Of a DNA stretch of 64,000 nucleotides, positions 52,375 through 61,254 are shown piece by piece. Within the stretch, counting starts at the first letter, position 1. Every line of letters begins with the position of its first letter. The translations under genes were made by a program, and so were the position numbers. Origin of the DNA: Thiocystis violacea (lineage in GTDB: Bacteria; Pseudomonadota; Gammaproteobacteria; Chromatiales; Chromatiaceae). Location: positions 1-64,000 of the forward strand of contig NZ_NRRF01000011.1 in NCBI RefSeq assembly GCF_016583565.1, given 5' to 3'. The notes under the pieces were generated by a model. That model worked only from the letters and a program-made list of their open reading frames with translations, did no database searches and was not told the origin of the DNA.

Positions 52375-53853
52375 TCAATGTCTGACGCGTGCCGTCCACG
52401 TCAGTTGGGTCTTGCCCTCCGCGGGCACCGCGACCGTCCAGGCCGCCAGGTTCGACGCCTCCTTCGTGTGCGGCTGGCTCTCATTCGAGATCTCCCAGTC
52501 GCCCGGGATGCTCTCCCTGACGATGATGCTCACGGGCTCCGCCTTGGCGTTCTTGAGCTCCATCGCGAAGCTCGCCTCGTAGGCATAGTCGTAAGCGGAG
52601 GAGCCCGCCAGCTTCTTGAACGTTGTCTGCTTGCGCCGCGCCGTGACATCGAAGCTCTCGCCGAGCTTGAGCTTCAGGGTCTCGTTCTTGGGCGTGTGGT
52701 CGATGGCATCCTCGCCGATGAACTGGGCATTGCCGCGGCTGTCCTTCGAGTAGACGCGGACGACGCCCTGCGGTAGCGGGACGCCCAGGCTGCCGCCCTG
52801 GTTGACGAACCTGAGCATGGACGCGACCGGCAGCGGCGTCCAGCCGTCACCCGAGCTGGCCCGGTAGCTGTAAGGCTGCCCCTGGACCACCAACTCCTTG
52901 GTGATGCCGACCTGAGGGGCCGACAGCAGGGCGACCTGCTTGGTCTGCTGATTCAGCACGTCCGTCGGGCGCGGCAAGCTGTAGAGGTGATATTCCGACA
53001 GGCTCTCCTCCTGCGGCATCGGCGCTGCCGCGGCCATCGCCACCATGCGCTCCATGGCGGGCGGCGGCATGGCGGGCCGCACCCGATTGAGCGTACCGGC
53101 GACCAGCTGAACTTGCGCCCCCTTGTAGCCGATCCCGCTCGCATTGGTCAGGGTGATCCAGCCGTTGAGGTCCATGGTGCGACCGTCCGGTGCCAGGTCC
53201 GCGACATAGTCGGCCTTCCAGGAGAGTCCGCCCGTGAGATAGGACAGCTCAAGCTTGCCCTCGCCGCCTTGGCGGGCGTCGATGTGCAGGACCAGCGTGG
53301 GCTGATCGCGCAGATCCTCGGGCACGTCGGGAAACGACAGGTGACCGACCAGCTGGGTCTCGATGCGGTCGTCGTAGCGCAGCACGACGCCGTCGTTGAC
53401 CGCGAGCACGGTCGCCGACTCGGTCGTTCGCTCGCCGGCATCGTTGGCGCGGATGACGTCGACGCGGCGCCCGAGGTACTTCTTGAGCAGACTGGTGGGC
53501 GTCAATAGGTCGAAATCGAAGTTCTGCTCCAGCAGGGTGAGATCCATTCCGCCAGTCTGCGCATTGAGCAGCGCTGTCTCAGGGCGGATCTCGACCGAGA
53601 CATTGCGCCAGGCGAGGCGGTTCTCGCCAGGCCCGAGCTTCACCAGGCGCTGGTCTTTGATGAGTGCGAGATCGTCGTTGTAAATGGTTACGGCCAGAGC
53701 GGCTTGGGCAGAATCCTCGATGCGTTGCTCGTCGGCCATGGTCGCCGCTCCCGCGGATAGCGTCCAGAAAAGAGGCAATAAGGTTGCCGGGAGTCGCCAG
53801 GTGCGTGGCGTCTTGGCAGGGGGTGTTGGTTTGGTCTGGCGCGTCTTTCGCAT
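52375..53853 (-). CDS. Exported DUF4139-family protein
   Basis: This 492-residue protein has a long N-terminal export signal (RLPATLLPLFWTLSAGAAT, cleavage near GAA-TMA). The mature part matches DUF4139: VTIYNDDLALIKDQRLVKLGPGENRLAWRNVSVEIRPE near the start, GKLELSYLTGGLSWKADYVADLAPDGRTMDLNGWITLTNASG in the middle, and TLKLKLGESFDVTARRKQT near the end. The function is unknown; bacterial members are envelope-linked beta-rich proteins. GGAG lies six bases before the ATG at 53853. It appears to be a single-gene unit. Confidence 0.87.
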   Translation of the reverse strand: MRKTRQTKPTPPAKTPRTWRLPATLLPLFWTLSAGAATMADEQRIEDSAQAALAVTIYNDDLALIKDQRLVKLGPGENRLAWRNVSVEIRPETALLNAQTGGMDLTLLEQNFDFDLLTPTSLLKKYLGRRVDVIRANDAGERTTESATVLAVNDGVVLRYDDRIETQLVGHLSFPDVPEDLRDQPTLVLHIDARQGGEGKLELSYLTGGLSWKADYVADLAPDGRTMDLNGWITLTNASGIGYKGAQVQLVAGTLNRVRPAMPPPAMERMVAMAAAAPMPQEESLSEYHLYSLPRPTDVLNQQTKQVALLSAPQVGITKELVVQGQPYSYRASSGDGWTPLPVASMLRFVNQGGSLGVPLPQGVVRVYSKDSRGNAQFIGEDAIDHTPKNETLKLKLGESFDVTARRKQTTFKKLAGSSAYDYAYEASFAMELKNAKAEPVSIIVRESIPGDWEISNESQPHTKEASNLAAWTVAVPAEGKTQLTWTARVRH

Positions 53854-54178
53854 ATCGATCTCCGTGAGGATGTCCGATCCGAGGTGGAGCCAAGCGGGGA
53901 GGGGCCGATCCTGGCTTGGCTCTCGCTGGCGCGCCGACCTGAGAGGCGCGCTCCGCCACCAGCTTTCAACGCTGTGTTCACCGCCCATTCTGTTCTGGCG
54001 AGGCGGCGAATGGAAGCATCCTCGGCGGCATTCGGAACGCGTGGATAGGACCTTCGTGATGACGCCAATGCGGGCATCTTGATGCCCGGCATGGATCTGC
54101 CGTTCACCCGAGATGGGCATCGCTCTCGCTCTGCCCATCGGGTCGAGCCCAGGCAGGGTGGAGTCTTTTCACAGCCCC
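53854..54178. other. Intergenic region with an 18-bp palindrome, no gene seen
   Basis: This region lies upstream of the DUF4139 gene and downstream of the DUF2189 gene (both minus). The perfect dyad CGGGCATC-TT-GATGCCCG sits at 54071-54088, about 215 bp from the DUF4139 start. It is operator-like in form, but could also be the transcription end of the DUF2189 gene. Nothing else stands out. Confidence 0.4.
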
Positions 54179-54958
54179 TCAGGCGAGCATGCGTCTGTAG
54201 CTGTGCCAGGTCGCGTAGCCGAGAACGGGGAAGACGACGATCATGCCGACGAAGAAGGTGAGGATCCCGATGCCGCTGAGCGCCACGATGAGGGCGGCCC
54301 AGAGCAGCATGGCTGGCCAGTTCTCCTTGAATGCGCGCGCGCTCGCTTGGATGGCCGTGATGGGACCGGCGTCCCGGTCGAGAATCATGGGGATGGCGAC
54401 AGCGCTCGTGATGAACACCGTTGCCGCCAGGATCAACCCGATGCCGAGGAAGAAGGCGGCGGTTAGTGGGTCGAATCCCTGAAGGGTCAGCAGGGATTGG
54501 TCGCGATCGAGGCTCGGTGAGAGGGTGTTGAATTGGATGGCGAAGAGCAGGGCCGAGAGCCGAACCCAGGCGGCGGCAATGAGCCCGAGGAAGAGCACGA
54601 AGAGGCTCAGATTGGTCCGCCGGTCCCAAATCAGCTCCAGGCTCTGGCGGATGCTCACGCTCGCGCCCACCTCCTGCTGACGGGCCGCCACATAGAGTCC
54701 GGCCGCGAGGAAGGGACCCAGCAGCATGAGCCCCGTCAAGAAGGCGATGCTGAACCAGGGCAGCGACCAGGTGAGCCAGAGCGTGACCCAGCAGGCCGCT
54801 GCGAAGAGTGCGCCATAGGCGAGCCCATGCAGCGGGCTCTTCGCGAGTGTTCGGATCCCTTTTCCAAGCCACTCCAGGGGCTCGGTGATGTCGACGTGCC
54901 GGACCTGCGTCACGTCCGGCCCTTGCGTGTGTGAATGACGGATGGCATGCGTTCCCAT
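54179..54958 (-). CDS. DUF2189-family integral membrane protein
   Basis: This is a 259-residue protein. A polar N-terminus with VRHVDITEPLEWLGKGIRTLAKSPLHGLAYGALF, typical of DUF2189, is followed by six predicted membrane helices (LWLTWSLPWFSIAFLTGLML, LFVLFLGLIAAAWVRLSALL, GIGILTFFVGMIVVFPVLG) and ends YATWHSYRRMLA. Annotated relatives are often called cytochrome-oxidase-subunit-I-like, but no heme ligand pattern is visible here. Function unknown. Confidence 0.87.
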   Translation of the reverse strand: MGTHAIRHSHTQGPDVTQVRHVDITEPLEWLGKGIRTLAKSPLHGLAYGALFAAACWVTLWLTWSLPWFSIAFLTGLMLLGPFLAAGLYVAARQQEVGASVSIRQSLELIWDRRTNLSLFVLFLGLIAAAWVRLSALLFAIQFNTLSPSLDRDQSLLTLQGFDPLTAAFFLGIGLILAATVFITSAVAIPMILDRDAGPITAIQASARAFKENWPAMLLWAALIVALSGIGILTFFVGMIVVFPVLGYATWHSYRRMLA

Positions 54959-55274
54959 GGCGGTTCCTCCAGACAGAAGGCGGATAGTCGATGAGTATCT
55001 GTGCCGCCGGGGTCCCAGAGCTCACCCGCGCGTCCCAACCCGTCGTTCAGGCATTCAGCCATCGTTCGAACGACAGGGCTCGCGGCCTCTCGGATTGCCC
55101 GGCGGCGGCGCTGAAGTGCCCGAGACGGCTGGCACTCTCAATAGCCTAGTTCATCGGTCGGACATCGCGCGAAATCAAGCCTTGTCTGTATCTGCCGAAA
55201 CCCCATGCTGCTTAGCTGTGAGCGCGCCGTCCATGTCGCGCTGTCGAAGCCACTATCGTTACGAGGACGCACCG
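54959..55274. other. Divergent intergenic region, no gene seen
   Basis: About 315 bases between the DUF2189 (minus) and CDGSH (plus) starts. No repeat, hairpin or coding frame with protein character is recognised. It must hold both promoters. Confidence 0.4.
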
Positions 55275-55925
55275 ATGAGCGACACACCCATCACCAAATT
55301 CGAGGGTCAGGAGATCGACGTCAGCTGGGACGAGCGCCTGTGCATCCACATCGGCGAATGCGGAAAGGCCGCGGGAAACCTCTTCGTGGGGAGCCGCGAG
55401 CCCTGGTGCATGCCCGACGAGGTCGATAAGGCGCAGGTGCGCGAGATCGTCGAACGCTGTCCGAGCGGCGCGCTCAGCTACCATGACAAGGCCGGGACGC
55501 CCGAGGCGCCGCTGCCGCGGAACGAGGTCATGGTCGTCTACAACGGCCCCTATTATCTCAGTGGCGACCTTGAGATCGAGGGCGTTGCCGATGACATGCC
55601 CGGCCTGCGCCATCGCGCCGCCCTCTGCAGGTGCGGCGCCTCCAAGAACAAGCCTTTCTGCGACAACAGCCATGCGCAGGCGCGGTTCGAAGACCCCGGC
55701 GCCGTGGGCGAGCAGGGTCCGGGCCTCACGGCTGAGGATGGTGCGCTCAGCGTCCGGGCGATGCCCGACGGCCCCCTCAAGCTGCAGGGCAATCTGACCA
55801 TCAAGTCCGGCTCGGGCCGCACCGCGTGGCAGGGCACCGCCACGGCGCTCTGTCGTTGCGGCGCATCCGCCAACAAGCCCTTTTGCGACGGCAGTCACCG
55901 TGCCGCTGGGTTCAAGAGCGACTGA
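55275..55925 (+). CDS. Iron-sulfur protein with Fer4-like domain and two CDGSH domains
   Basis: This is a 216-residue cytoplasmic protein. The N-terminal 70 residues resemble the divergent 4Fe-4S domain (Fer4_19): CIHIGECGKAA, PWCMPDE and VERCPSGALSY supply cysteines. Two CDGSH zinc-finger-like domains follow, CRCGASKNKPFCDNSH (about residue 118) and CRCGASANKPFCDGSH (about 195), each a 3Cys-1His 2Fe-2S site. Such proteins are thought to act in redox or Fe-S traffic. GAGG lies eight bases before the ATG at 55275. Confidence 0.92.
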   Translation: MSDTPITKFEGQEIDVSWDERLCIHIGECGKAAGNLFVGSREPWCMPDEVDKAQVREIVERCPSGALSYHDKAGTPEAPLPRNEVMVVYNGPYYLSGDLEIEGVADDMPGLRHRAALCRCGASKNKPFCDNSHAQARFEDPGAVGEQGPGLTAEDGALSVRAMPDGPLKLQGNLTIKSGSGRTAWQGTATALCRCGASANKPFCDGSHRAAGFKSD

Positions 55926-56126
55926 GCCTGTCGGGTCGCCGGCGGCGGGGAGCGGGTTCAAGGCCCCGATCGATCCGCAAGTGCCGCTCGGCGCGCCTCA
56001 GGTTTCCTGGATGCCGTTGAGGACTTGCAGACGGTGCTGTGTGCGTTCGATGTGAACCCTTTCGACCCATCGCTACGCTGCATGGCCTATGCTCTAGCGT
56101 TCTGAACGCTATCCACGGAGACAGCC

Positions 56127-57110
56127 ATGCACCTGACCGCCTTCATGCTCGGTCTGATCCTCTTCATCGTCTACAGCGTCTTCGTCCGTGCCTTCTACAC
56201 CGTGAAGCCGGACGAGCGCGCCATCATCACCTCCTTCGGGCGCGCCCAGCGGCTCGGCAAGCTCATGGTCGAGGACGCCTCGCTCAATGACGAAGAGCGT
56301 CAGCGCTACCGTTTCCCGCGCCTGCGCGTCATCGGCCCGGGCGGCCCCTACTTCAAATGGCCCTGGCAGGAGGTGCACAAGGTTCGCGTGGTCACCCAGT
56401 CCGTCGATCTGACCTGGGATCCAACCAAGACGCAGAGCACGGTCGAGGCCGTGACCAAGGACAACCTCACCACCGGCGTGGGCGGGCAGATCCGTTTCCG
56501 CGTCTCGGAGAACAACCTCTATGCCTACTTCTTCGGCGTCGACAGCCCGCTGGAGCACGTCATGGGCTACTTCATCTCGGTGCTGCGCGAACGGATCGCC
56601 AACTTCGTGGATCCCAGGGGGGAAAGCCTGATCGGGGATACCGAGCTGCCGGAGACAGGGGCGCCCTCGGAGCTGTCGGAAGGGGTCTCGATCAACGATC
56701 TTCGCAAGAACCTGCCGCTGCTGAACGACTACATGGAGCAGCAGTGCAAATCCACGGGTGCGCGCTACGGCATCGAGCTGGATGCGGCGCTCATCACCCA
56801 GATCGACCCGCCGCCCGAGGTCGATCGGGCGCTCTCCGCCATCAATACCACGCGCAACCAGGTCGCCGCGGACATCAGCACCGCCAGGGCGGATGCCGAG
56901 CAGCAGATCACCATGAGCAAGCGCGCCGTCGACATCGCCCGCAACAATGCCCAGGCGGAGGTCGCTCCCCTCAAGGAGCTGGCCGACACCCTGGCCAGGA
57001 TCAAGGCATCCGGCGGTCCGGGCGCACTGCGTGCCTATATCCGCAATCTACGCGTGCCGCTGCTCGGGCAGGCCAAGCGCATCGTCCAGACCCTGGCGTC
57101 GAGCCAGTGA
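56127..57110 (+). CDS. SPFH/band 7 membrane protein (first of pair)
   Basis: This is a 327-residue protein. One N-terminal membrane segment (FMLGLILFIVYSVFVRAFY) is followed by the SPFH domain (VKPDERAIITSFGRAQRLG, GPYFKWPWQEVHKVRVVTQSVDL, TKDNLTTGVGGQIRFRVSE). A helical region with AADISTARADAEQQITMSKRAVDIARNNAQAE forms the oligomerisation coiled coil. It is stomatin/HflK-like. It probably forms ring-like membrane microdomains with the next gene's product (19-bp gap); partner proteases are not seen. Confidence 0.9.
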   Translation: MHLTAFMLGLILFIVYSVFVRAFYTVKPDERAIITSFGRAQRLGKLMVEDASLNDEERQRYRFPRLRVIGPGGPYFKWPWQEVHKVRVVTQSVDLTWDPTKTQSTVEAVTKDNLTTGVGGQIRFRVSENNLYAYFFGVDSPLEHVMGYFISVLRERIANFVDPRGESLIGDTELPETGAPSELSEGVSINDLRKNLPLLNDYMEQQCKSTGARYGIELDAALITQIDPPPEVDRALSAINTTRNQVAADISTARADAEQQITMSKRAVDIARNNAQAEVAPLKELADTLARIKASGGPGALRAYIRNLRVPLLGQAKRIVQTLASSQ

Positions 57111-57129
57111 AGCGGGGGAGGATCCACTC

Positions 57130-58026
57130 ATGAATTTCGGACTCGATCTGGCCGCCGGCCCCATCATCGCCTTCGGCGTGGGGCTGCTCTACATCCCCGT
57201 GCTGCTCGCCGTCGCGCGTGTGTTGGGGCTCTATGCCATCGTGCGCGAGCGCGAGGCCCAGGTGTTCACCCTCTTTGGCAAGGTCATCGGCACCCTGGAC
57301 GAGCCGGGCATCCGTTTCCCGATCGGCTACTTCGGGCTCAAGGCGCTGCTGGTGCCCTTCTTCGGCAAGCTCTACCGGGTTCCCACCACGCTCAGGCAGC
57401 ATTATTTGCGCGACCAGATGGTCAATTCGGAGGAAGGGACGCCCATGGGCGTCGGCATCTGGTCGGAGATGCAGGTCAGCGATCCGGTCGCCTACCTCTT
57501 CAGCAACGCCAATCCGGAGGGTTCACTGCAGGCCAATGTCGCTAGCTCGACCATTTCGACCCTGAGCAACCTGGAGATGGACAAGATGCTGGAGGACCGA
57601 CACCAGCTCAGCCGGCGCGTGCGCGCGGCCGTCTCGCCGCTGTCCGAGCAATGGGGTTACAAGCTGGGCTCCGTCTATATCCGCAAGGTCGCCTTCACGG
57701 ATCGGCAGATGGTCGACAACATCACCGAGAAGGTCGTCAAGCGCCTGGTCCAGGTCACCAGCGCCATGAAGCAGGACGGCGAGAACCGGGTCGGCCTCAT
57801 CAAGAGCCAGACCGCCTTCAAGGTCTCGCAGAAGATGGCGGAGGCCGCCGCGGCCAGGCCGGCGATCGTTGGCGAGGCGCTCAATAACATCGCCCAGCAG
57901 GACCCCGAGGTGCTGAACGCGGTCATGGAGGTGATGGAGACCGAGCAGCTCATCCAGTCCGGGGCGGAGGTCGATGTGCTGCCCGTCAACTCGGAGCTCC
58001 TGGTTCAGCTTGGGACCGCCGGCTGA
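57130..58026 (+). CDS. SPFH/band 7 membrane protein (second of pair)
   Basis: This is a 298-residue protein. An N-terminal membrane helix (IIAFGVGLLYIPVLLAVARVLG) is followed by an SPFH domain (IVREREAQVFTLFGKVIGTLDEPGIRFPI) and helices with RPAIVGEALNNIAQQDPEVLNAVMEVMETEQL. It is distantly similar to the preceding protein, an HflK-HflC-like arrangement of two unequal partners. GGGGGAGG lies eight bases before the ATG at 57130. It is shorter than most SPFH proteins and lacks a long C-terminal coiled coil. Confidence 0.88.
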   Translation: MNFGLDLAAGPIIAFGVGLLYIPVLLAVARVLGLYAIVREREAQVFTLFGKVIGTLDEPGIRFPIGYFGLKALLVPFFGKLYRVPTTLRQHYLRDQMVNSEEGTPMGVGIWSEMQVSDPVAYLFSNANPEGSLQANVASSTISTLSNLEMDKMLEDRHQLSRRVRAAVSPLSEQWGYKLGSVYIRKVAFTDRQMVDNITEKVVKRLVQVTSAMKQDGENRVGLIKSQTAFKVSQKMAEAAAARPAIVGEALNNIAQQDPEVLNAVMEVMETEQLIQSGAEVDVLPVNSELLVQLGTAG

Positions 58027-58038
58027 GCGCCGCGAGTG

Positions 58039-58084
58039 GTGGGAGCGCCGCTTCCGTCGGGGGCGATGGGGCGCAAGCCCCATC
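58039..58084. repeat. GTGGGAGCGCCGC repeat copy plus hairpin
   Basis: GTGGGAGCGCCGC (58039-58051) also occurs, as its complement, in the right arm of the long inverted repeat at 61125-61212. It is followed by a perfect hairpin, GATGGGGC (58065-58072) with GCCCCATC (58077-58084) around GCAA. The hairpin lies just after the second SPFH gene and may mark its transcription end. Confidence 0.5.
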
Positions 58085-58147
58085 ATCGCGTCAATCAGGC
58101 CCGCCCGCGCATTGCCTCGGCGACCGAGGCTGACCTAGACTGCGGCG

Positions 58148-59098
58148 ATGCAGCATCCCATCGATCCAAAAATCGATTGTGTCTTCAAGGCCCTGCTGGG
58201 CTCGGAGCCCAATCGCGCGCTCTTGATCCATTTCCTCAATGCCATCCTGGAGCGCGCGCTGCAAGCGCCCATCACCTGGGTCGAGATCCTCAATCCCTAC
58301 AACGAGCGCGAGTTTCTCGACGACAAGTTGAGCATCGTCGACGTCAAGGCGCGCGATGCGCGCGACTGTCTCTATCAGATCGAGATCCAGTTGCTCAACA
58401 ATCGGGATCTGCCCGCGCGCATGCTCTACACATGGGCGGATCTCTACAGCTCCCAACTGCACAGCGGTGAGGACTATCACCAGCTCAGGCCGACCTATGC
58501 CATCTGGCTGTTGGGTGAGAATCTCCTGCTCGATACCGCCGACTACGTCCACGATTTCCGTCTGCGCGACGCCAGCGCACGCTGTCTGCTCGACCATGGT
58601 GGCCTCTGGCTGCTGGAGTTGGGCAAATTCCACGCCGATCAGGTGCGAACCGAGCAGGAGCGGTGGCTAAAATTCTTCAAGGACGGCGCCTCGCTCGACA
58701 GCGAAGCCTTGCCGTCGTGGATGCAAACACCCGAGATGAGGCAAGCCATGAGCACGCTGAAGACCTTCTCCGAGAAAGACCGGGCCTACCACGCCTACCA
58801 GTCGCGGCAGAATTATCTGCGCGAGCAGCGCAGCATCCAGCGTCACCTCGACGAGCTGAGAGCCGAAGCCGAGCAGGAGCGCGCGGCCAAGGAGCAAGAG
58901 CGCGCGGCCAAGGAGCAAGAACGTGCGGCGAAGGAGCAAGAACGCGCGGCGAAGGAGCAAGAACGCGCGGCGAAGGAGGAGGAGCGCGCGGCCAAGGAGC
59001 AGGCGCAGGCAATTGCGGAGGCTGAGCGCCATGCCAAGGAAGCGGCTCTCGGCGAGATCGAGCGCCTCAAGGCGCAACTTCGCGGCCAAGAGGAATAG
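58148..59098 (+). CDS. Rpn/PD-(D/E)XK nuclease family transposase-like protein
   Basis: This is a 316-residue protein. Residues 1-180 match the Rpn recombination-promoting nuclease family: MQHPIDPKIDCVFKALLGSE, LDDKLSIVDVKARD, YQIEIQLLNNRDLPARMLYTWADLYSSQL. The PD-(D/E)XK residues fall in SIVDVKARD and EIQ. The C-terminal third is a coiled coil made of repeated AKEQERA heptads encoded by a 21-bp tandem array. These genes occur in many near-copies per genome and may spread as mobile elements, though no flanking inverted repeats are evident here. Confidence 0.88.
   Translation: MQHPIDPKIDCVFKALLGSEPNRALLIHFLNAILERALQAPITWVEILNPYNEREFLDDKLSIVDVKARDARDCLYQIEIQLLNNRDLPARMLYTWADLYSSQLHSGEDYHQLRPTYAIWLLGENLLLDTADYVHDFRLRDASARCLLDHGGLWLLELGKFHADQVRTEQERWLKFFKDGASLDSEALPSWMQTPEMRQAMSTLKTFSEKDRAYHAYQSRQNYLREQRSIQRHLDELRAEAEQERAAKEQERAAKEQERAAKEQERAAKEQERAAKEEERAAKEQAQAIAEAERHAKEAALGEIERLKAQLRGQEE
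58874..58999 (+). repeat. 21-bp tandem array, six units, in coding sequence
   Basis: Six 21-bp units of the type CARGARCGYGCGGCSAAGGAG encode QERAAKE heptads of the nuclease coiled coil. Units differ at a few positions (AAGAACG versus AGGAGCG), so the array is partly diverged. Copy-number change would alter coiled-coil length without a frameshift. Confidence 0.85.
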
Positions 59099-59240
59099 CC
59101 CGAGGGCGCCGAGGTCAGGTCGGCGCACTGGGGCAAGCGTCACATCTTCAACGCCATCACTCGATGCGCGTCCTGTGCCGCGCGGCCTCGGCGCTTTGCG
59201 CGCACCTTTTTCATCCGGAAACGCTCTCTAAGGATCCGTT

Positions 59241-59900
59241 TTGGCAGTCTGTTTTTGTTTCGATTTCGACGGGACACTGGTCAAGAGCATGGACGCCGCC
59301 TTCAATGCCTTTCAGCGGGTCGGCCCGGAGCTTGGCTGCAAGCCGCTGACGCGCGATGAGCTGCTCGCGATGCGCGGGATGCATGTCCGTGAAGTCATCC
59401 GCGAGATGGGCATCCCCTTCTATCGTGTCCCCCGGCTCGCGAAGCGCATGCGCAAGGCCATGCGCGCGGAGTTGATGGAGACGCCGCCGGTGGACGGCAT
59501 CGCGGAAGTCTTGGAGCAGCTGGCGGCTCGAGGCCATCGTATCGGCGTGCTGTCCTCCAACGCACGCGACAGCGTGGAGGAATATGCCGAGCGCTACGGC
59601 CTCGGCGGCTTCAGCTTCGTCATTGGCGGCGCGGCGCTGCTCAAGAAGGAATCGGCCCTTCGCCAGCTGCTCAGACACGAACGCCTCGACCCACGTCAGG
59701 TGCTCTACGTGGGTGATGAGGTTCGGGACGTCGAGGCGGCGCGCGCCGCTGGCGTCGGTGCCGTGGCCGTCGACTGGGGCTATAACTCCGGGGACAGACT
59801 GGCGCTCGCAAGCCCAGACTATCTCATTGATCATCCAAAGGAATTGTTGGCCTTAACAAGATTTAACGAGCATCAGTCCGAGAAACCTGCAAGGCTATGA
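59241..59900 (+). CDS. HAD-superfamily phosphatase, phosphoglycolate-phosphatase-like
   Basis: This 219-residue enzyme has the HAD motif I DFDGTLV with nucleophile Asp8 and acid Asp10. Motif II is IGVLSSNARDSV, motif III Lys is near LLKKESALRQLL, and motif IV is VLYVGDEVRDVEAARAAG. The cap is of the small helical type. Members dephosphorylate phosphoglycolate or similar small phosphates; the substrate is not determined. It starts at a TTG at 59241 with AAGGA six bases upstream; no ATG fits the conserved start. Confidence 0.87.
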   Translation: MAVCFCFDFDGTLVKSMDAAFNAFQRVGPELGCKPLTRDELLAMRGMHVREVIREMGIPFYRVPRLAKRMRKAMRAELMETPPVDGIAEVLEQLAARGHRIGVLSSNARDSVEEYAERYGLGGFSFVIGGAALLKKESALRQLLRHERLDPRQVLYVGDEVRDVEAARAAGVGAVAVDWGYNSGDRLALASPDYLIDHPKELLALTRFNEHQSEKPARL

Positions 59901-60142
59901 GGTAAGCAACGACCACGCGGGAGCGCCGGAACCCAGGACGATGACGCACGGTGTAGGCTGGGCTCACGTCAGGAGGCCCAACACAGGGCGTTTCGTTGGG
60001 CCTCGTATCTCGGCGCAACCTACATAGGATGCTTCCGGCAGGCACCACCGCGACCATGAAGGGTGTCGGTCGACAGTACGGAGATCATGACGTTTTGGAC
60101 GACTCACTGCTAGCCAAGCCTCAAGCCCTAGGTAATCCAGAC

Positions 60143-61117
60143 ATGCACGCAGCCCTCGATCCCAAGGCCGAATTCGCCGCCCTGCGCGAGCAGATCGGGC
60201 AGATGATCCTGGGTCAGCAGACGCTGATCGACCGACTCCTGATCGCCTTGCTGGCGGATGGCCATCTGCTCGTCGAGGGCGCGCCCGGCCTGGCTAAGAC
60301 GACCGCCGTCAAGCATCTGGCGGCTGGACTGGAGGGCGACTTTCATCGTGTCCAGTTCACGCCTGATCTGCTGCCCGCGGACCTCACGGGTACCGAAATC
60401 TACCGTCCTCACGACGGCAGCTTCCGCTTCGACCGCGGTCCGATCTTCCACAATCTGCTCCTCGCCGACGAGGTGAACCGCGCCCCGGCCAAGGTCCAGT
60501 CGGCGCTGCTGGAGGCCATGGGCGAGCGCCAGGTCACGGTTGGCCGCGAGACCTATCCGTTGCCGGAGCTGTTTCTGGTGATGGCGACCCAGAATCCGAT
60601 CGAGCAGGAGGGGACCTACCCGCTGCCGGAGGCGCAGCTCGACCGCTTCCTGATGCATGTGCGCGTGGACTACCCGGATCTCGCGACCGAGCGTGCCATT
60701 CTGCAGCTCAACCGGGCGGAGGCGCGGCACGATCAGCAGAAGGGCGCCGGTGTCGTGGTCAGCCAGGCGCACGTCTTTGCAGCGCGCCGCGCCATCTTCG
60801 ACCTCTTCATGGCCCCAGAGGTGGAGGATTATCTGGTTCACCTGGTCATGGCGACCAGAAATGCCGGGGCTTACGCCAAGGATCTGGACGGCTGGTTGAG
60901 GTTCGGCGCCAGTCCCCGCGCGACCATCGCGCTCGACCGCTGCTCGCGCGCCCTGGCTTGGCTCGATGGACGCGACTATGTCTCGCCCGAGGACGTGCAG
61001 GCGATCGCCCCCGACGTGCTGCGCCATCGCGTGCTGCTGTCCTACGAGTCCGAGGCCGAGGGCCGTGAGCCGGATGATTTCGTCCAGGCGCTGCTGGCAC
61101 GCGTGCCCGCGCCCTGA
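60143..61117 (+). CDS. MoxR-family AAA+ ATPase
   Basis: This is a 324-residue AAA+ ATPase. Walker A is GAPGLAKT (46-53). LLADEVNRAPAKVQSALLEAMGERQVT is Walker B and its neighbourhood. ATQNPIEQEGTYPLPEAQLDRFLMHV is the sensor region. MoxR proteins act as chaperones for metal or complex assembly with DUF58 and VWA partners, which follow in order here. The ATG at 60143 begins the conserved part. The 240 bp upstream hold no gene. Confidence 0.92.
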   Translation: MHAALDPKAEFAALREQIGQMILGQQTLIDRLLIALLADGHLLVEGAPGLAKTTAVKHLAAGLEGDFHRVQFTPDLLPADLTGTEIYRPHDGSFRFDRGPIFHNLLLADEVNRAPAKVQSALLEAMGERQVTVGRETYPLPELFLVMATQNPIEQEGTYPLPEAQLDRFLMHVRVDYPDLATERAILQLNRAEARHDQQKGAGVVVSQAHVFAARRAIFDLFMAPEVEDYLVHLVMATRNAGAYAKDLDGWLRFGASPRATIALDRCSRALAWLDGRDYVSPEDVQAIAPDVLRHRVLLSYESEAEGREPDDFVQALLARVPAP

Positions 61118-61124
61118 GGCGTGC

Positions 61125-61212
61125 CCGCAGCCGGGTGGAAGCGGCGCCCCGCCGCGACCGGGTTCGTCGCAGCGGTGCCGGTCGCGCCGGGGCGGCGCTC
61201 CCACGCCTGCGG
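61125..61212. repeat. Long imperfect inverted repeat (cruciform/BIME-like)
   Basis: The 26-base arms at 61135-61160 and 61179-61204 match at 23 of 26 positions. An outer stem CCGCAG (61125-61130) with CTGCGG (61207-61212) extends the structure. It lies just after the MoxR stop, inside what otherwise looks like one operon, so it may attenuate downstream expression or stabilise the MoxR message. The right arm shares GTGGGAGCGCCGC with the copy at 58039. Confidence 0.65.
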
Positions 61213-61223
61213 ACTGTCCACTG

Positions 61224-61249
61224 CAGTTGATACCTGAGACCTGACAACG
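61224..61249. repeat. CCTGAGACCTGACAAC-type short repeat
   Basis: This is a second copy of the TGACACC/TGACAAC family also seen at 8856-8877, immediately upstream of the DUF58 gene. It may overlap that gene's ribosome-binding region. Confidence 0.45.
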
Positions 61250-61254
61250 TCCCC

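Noticed and set aside
58874-58999. Tandem array considered as CRISPR
   Set aside because: Units are contiguous, have no spacers and encode in-frame heptads.
58148-59098. Nuclease gene considered as a complete insertion sequence
   Set aside because: No terminal inverted repeats or target-site duplications are visible on its flanks.
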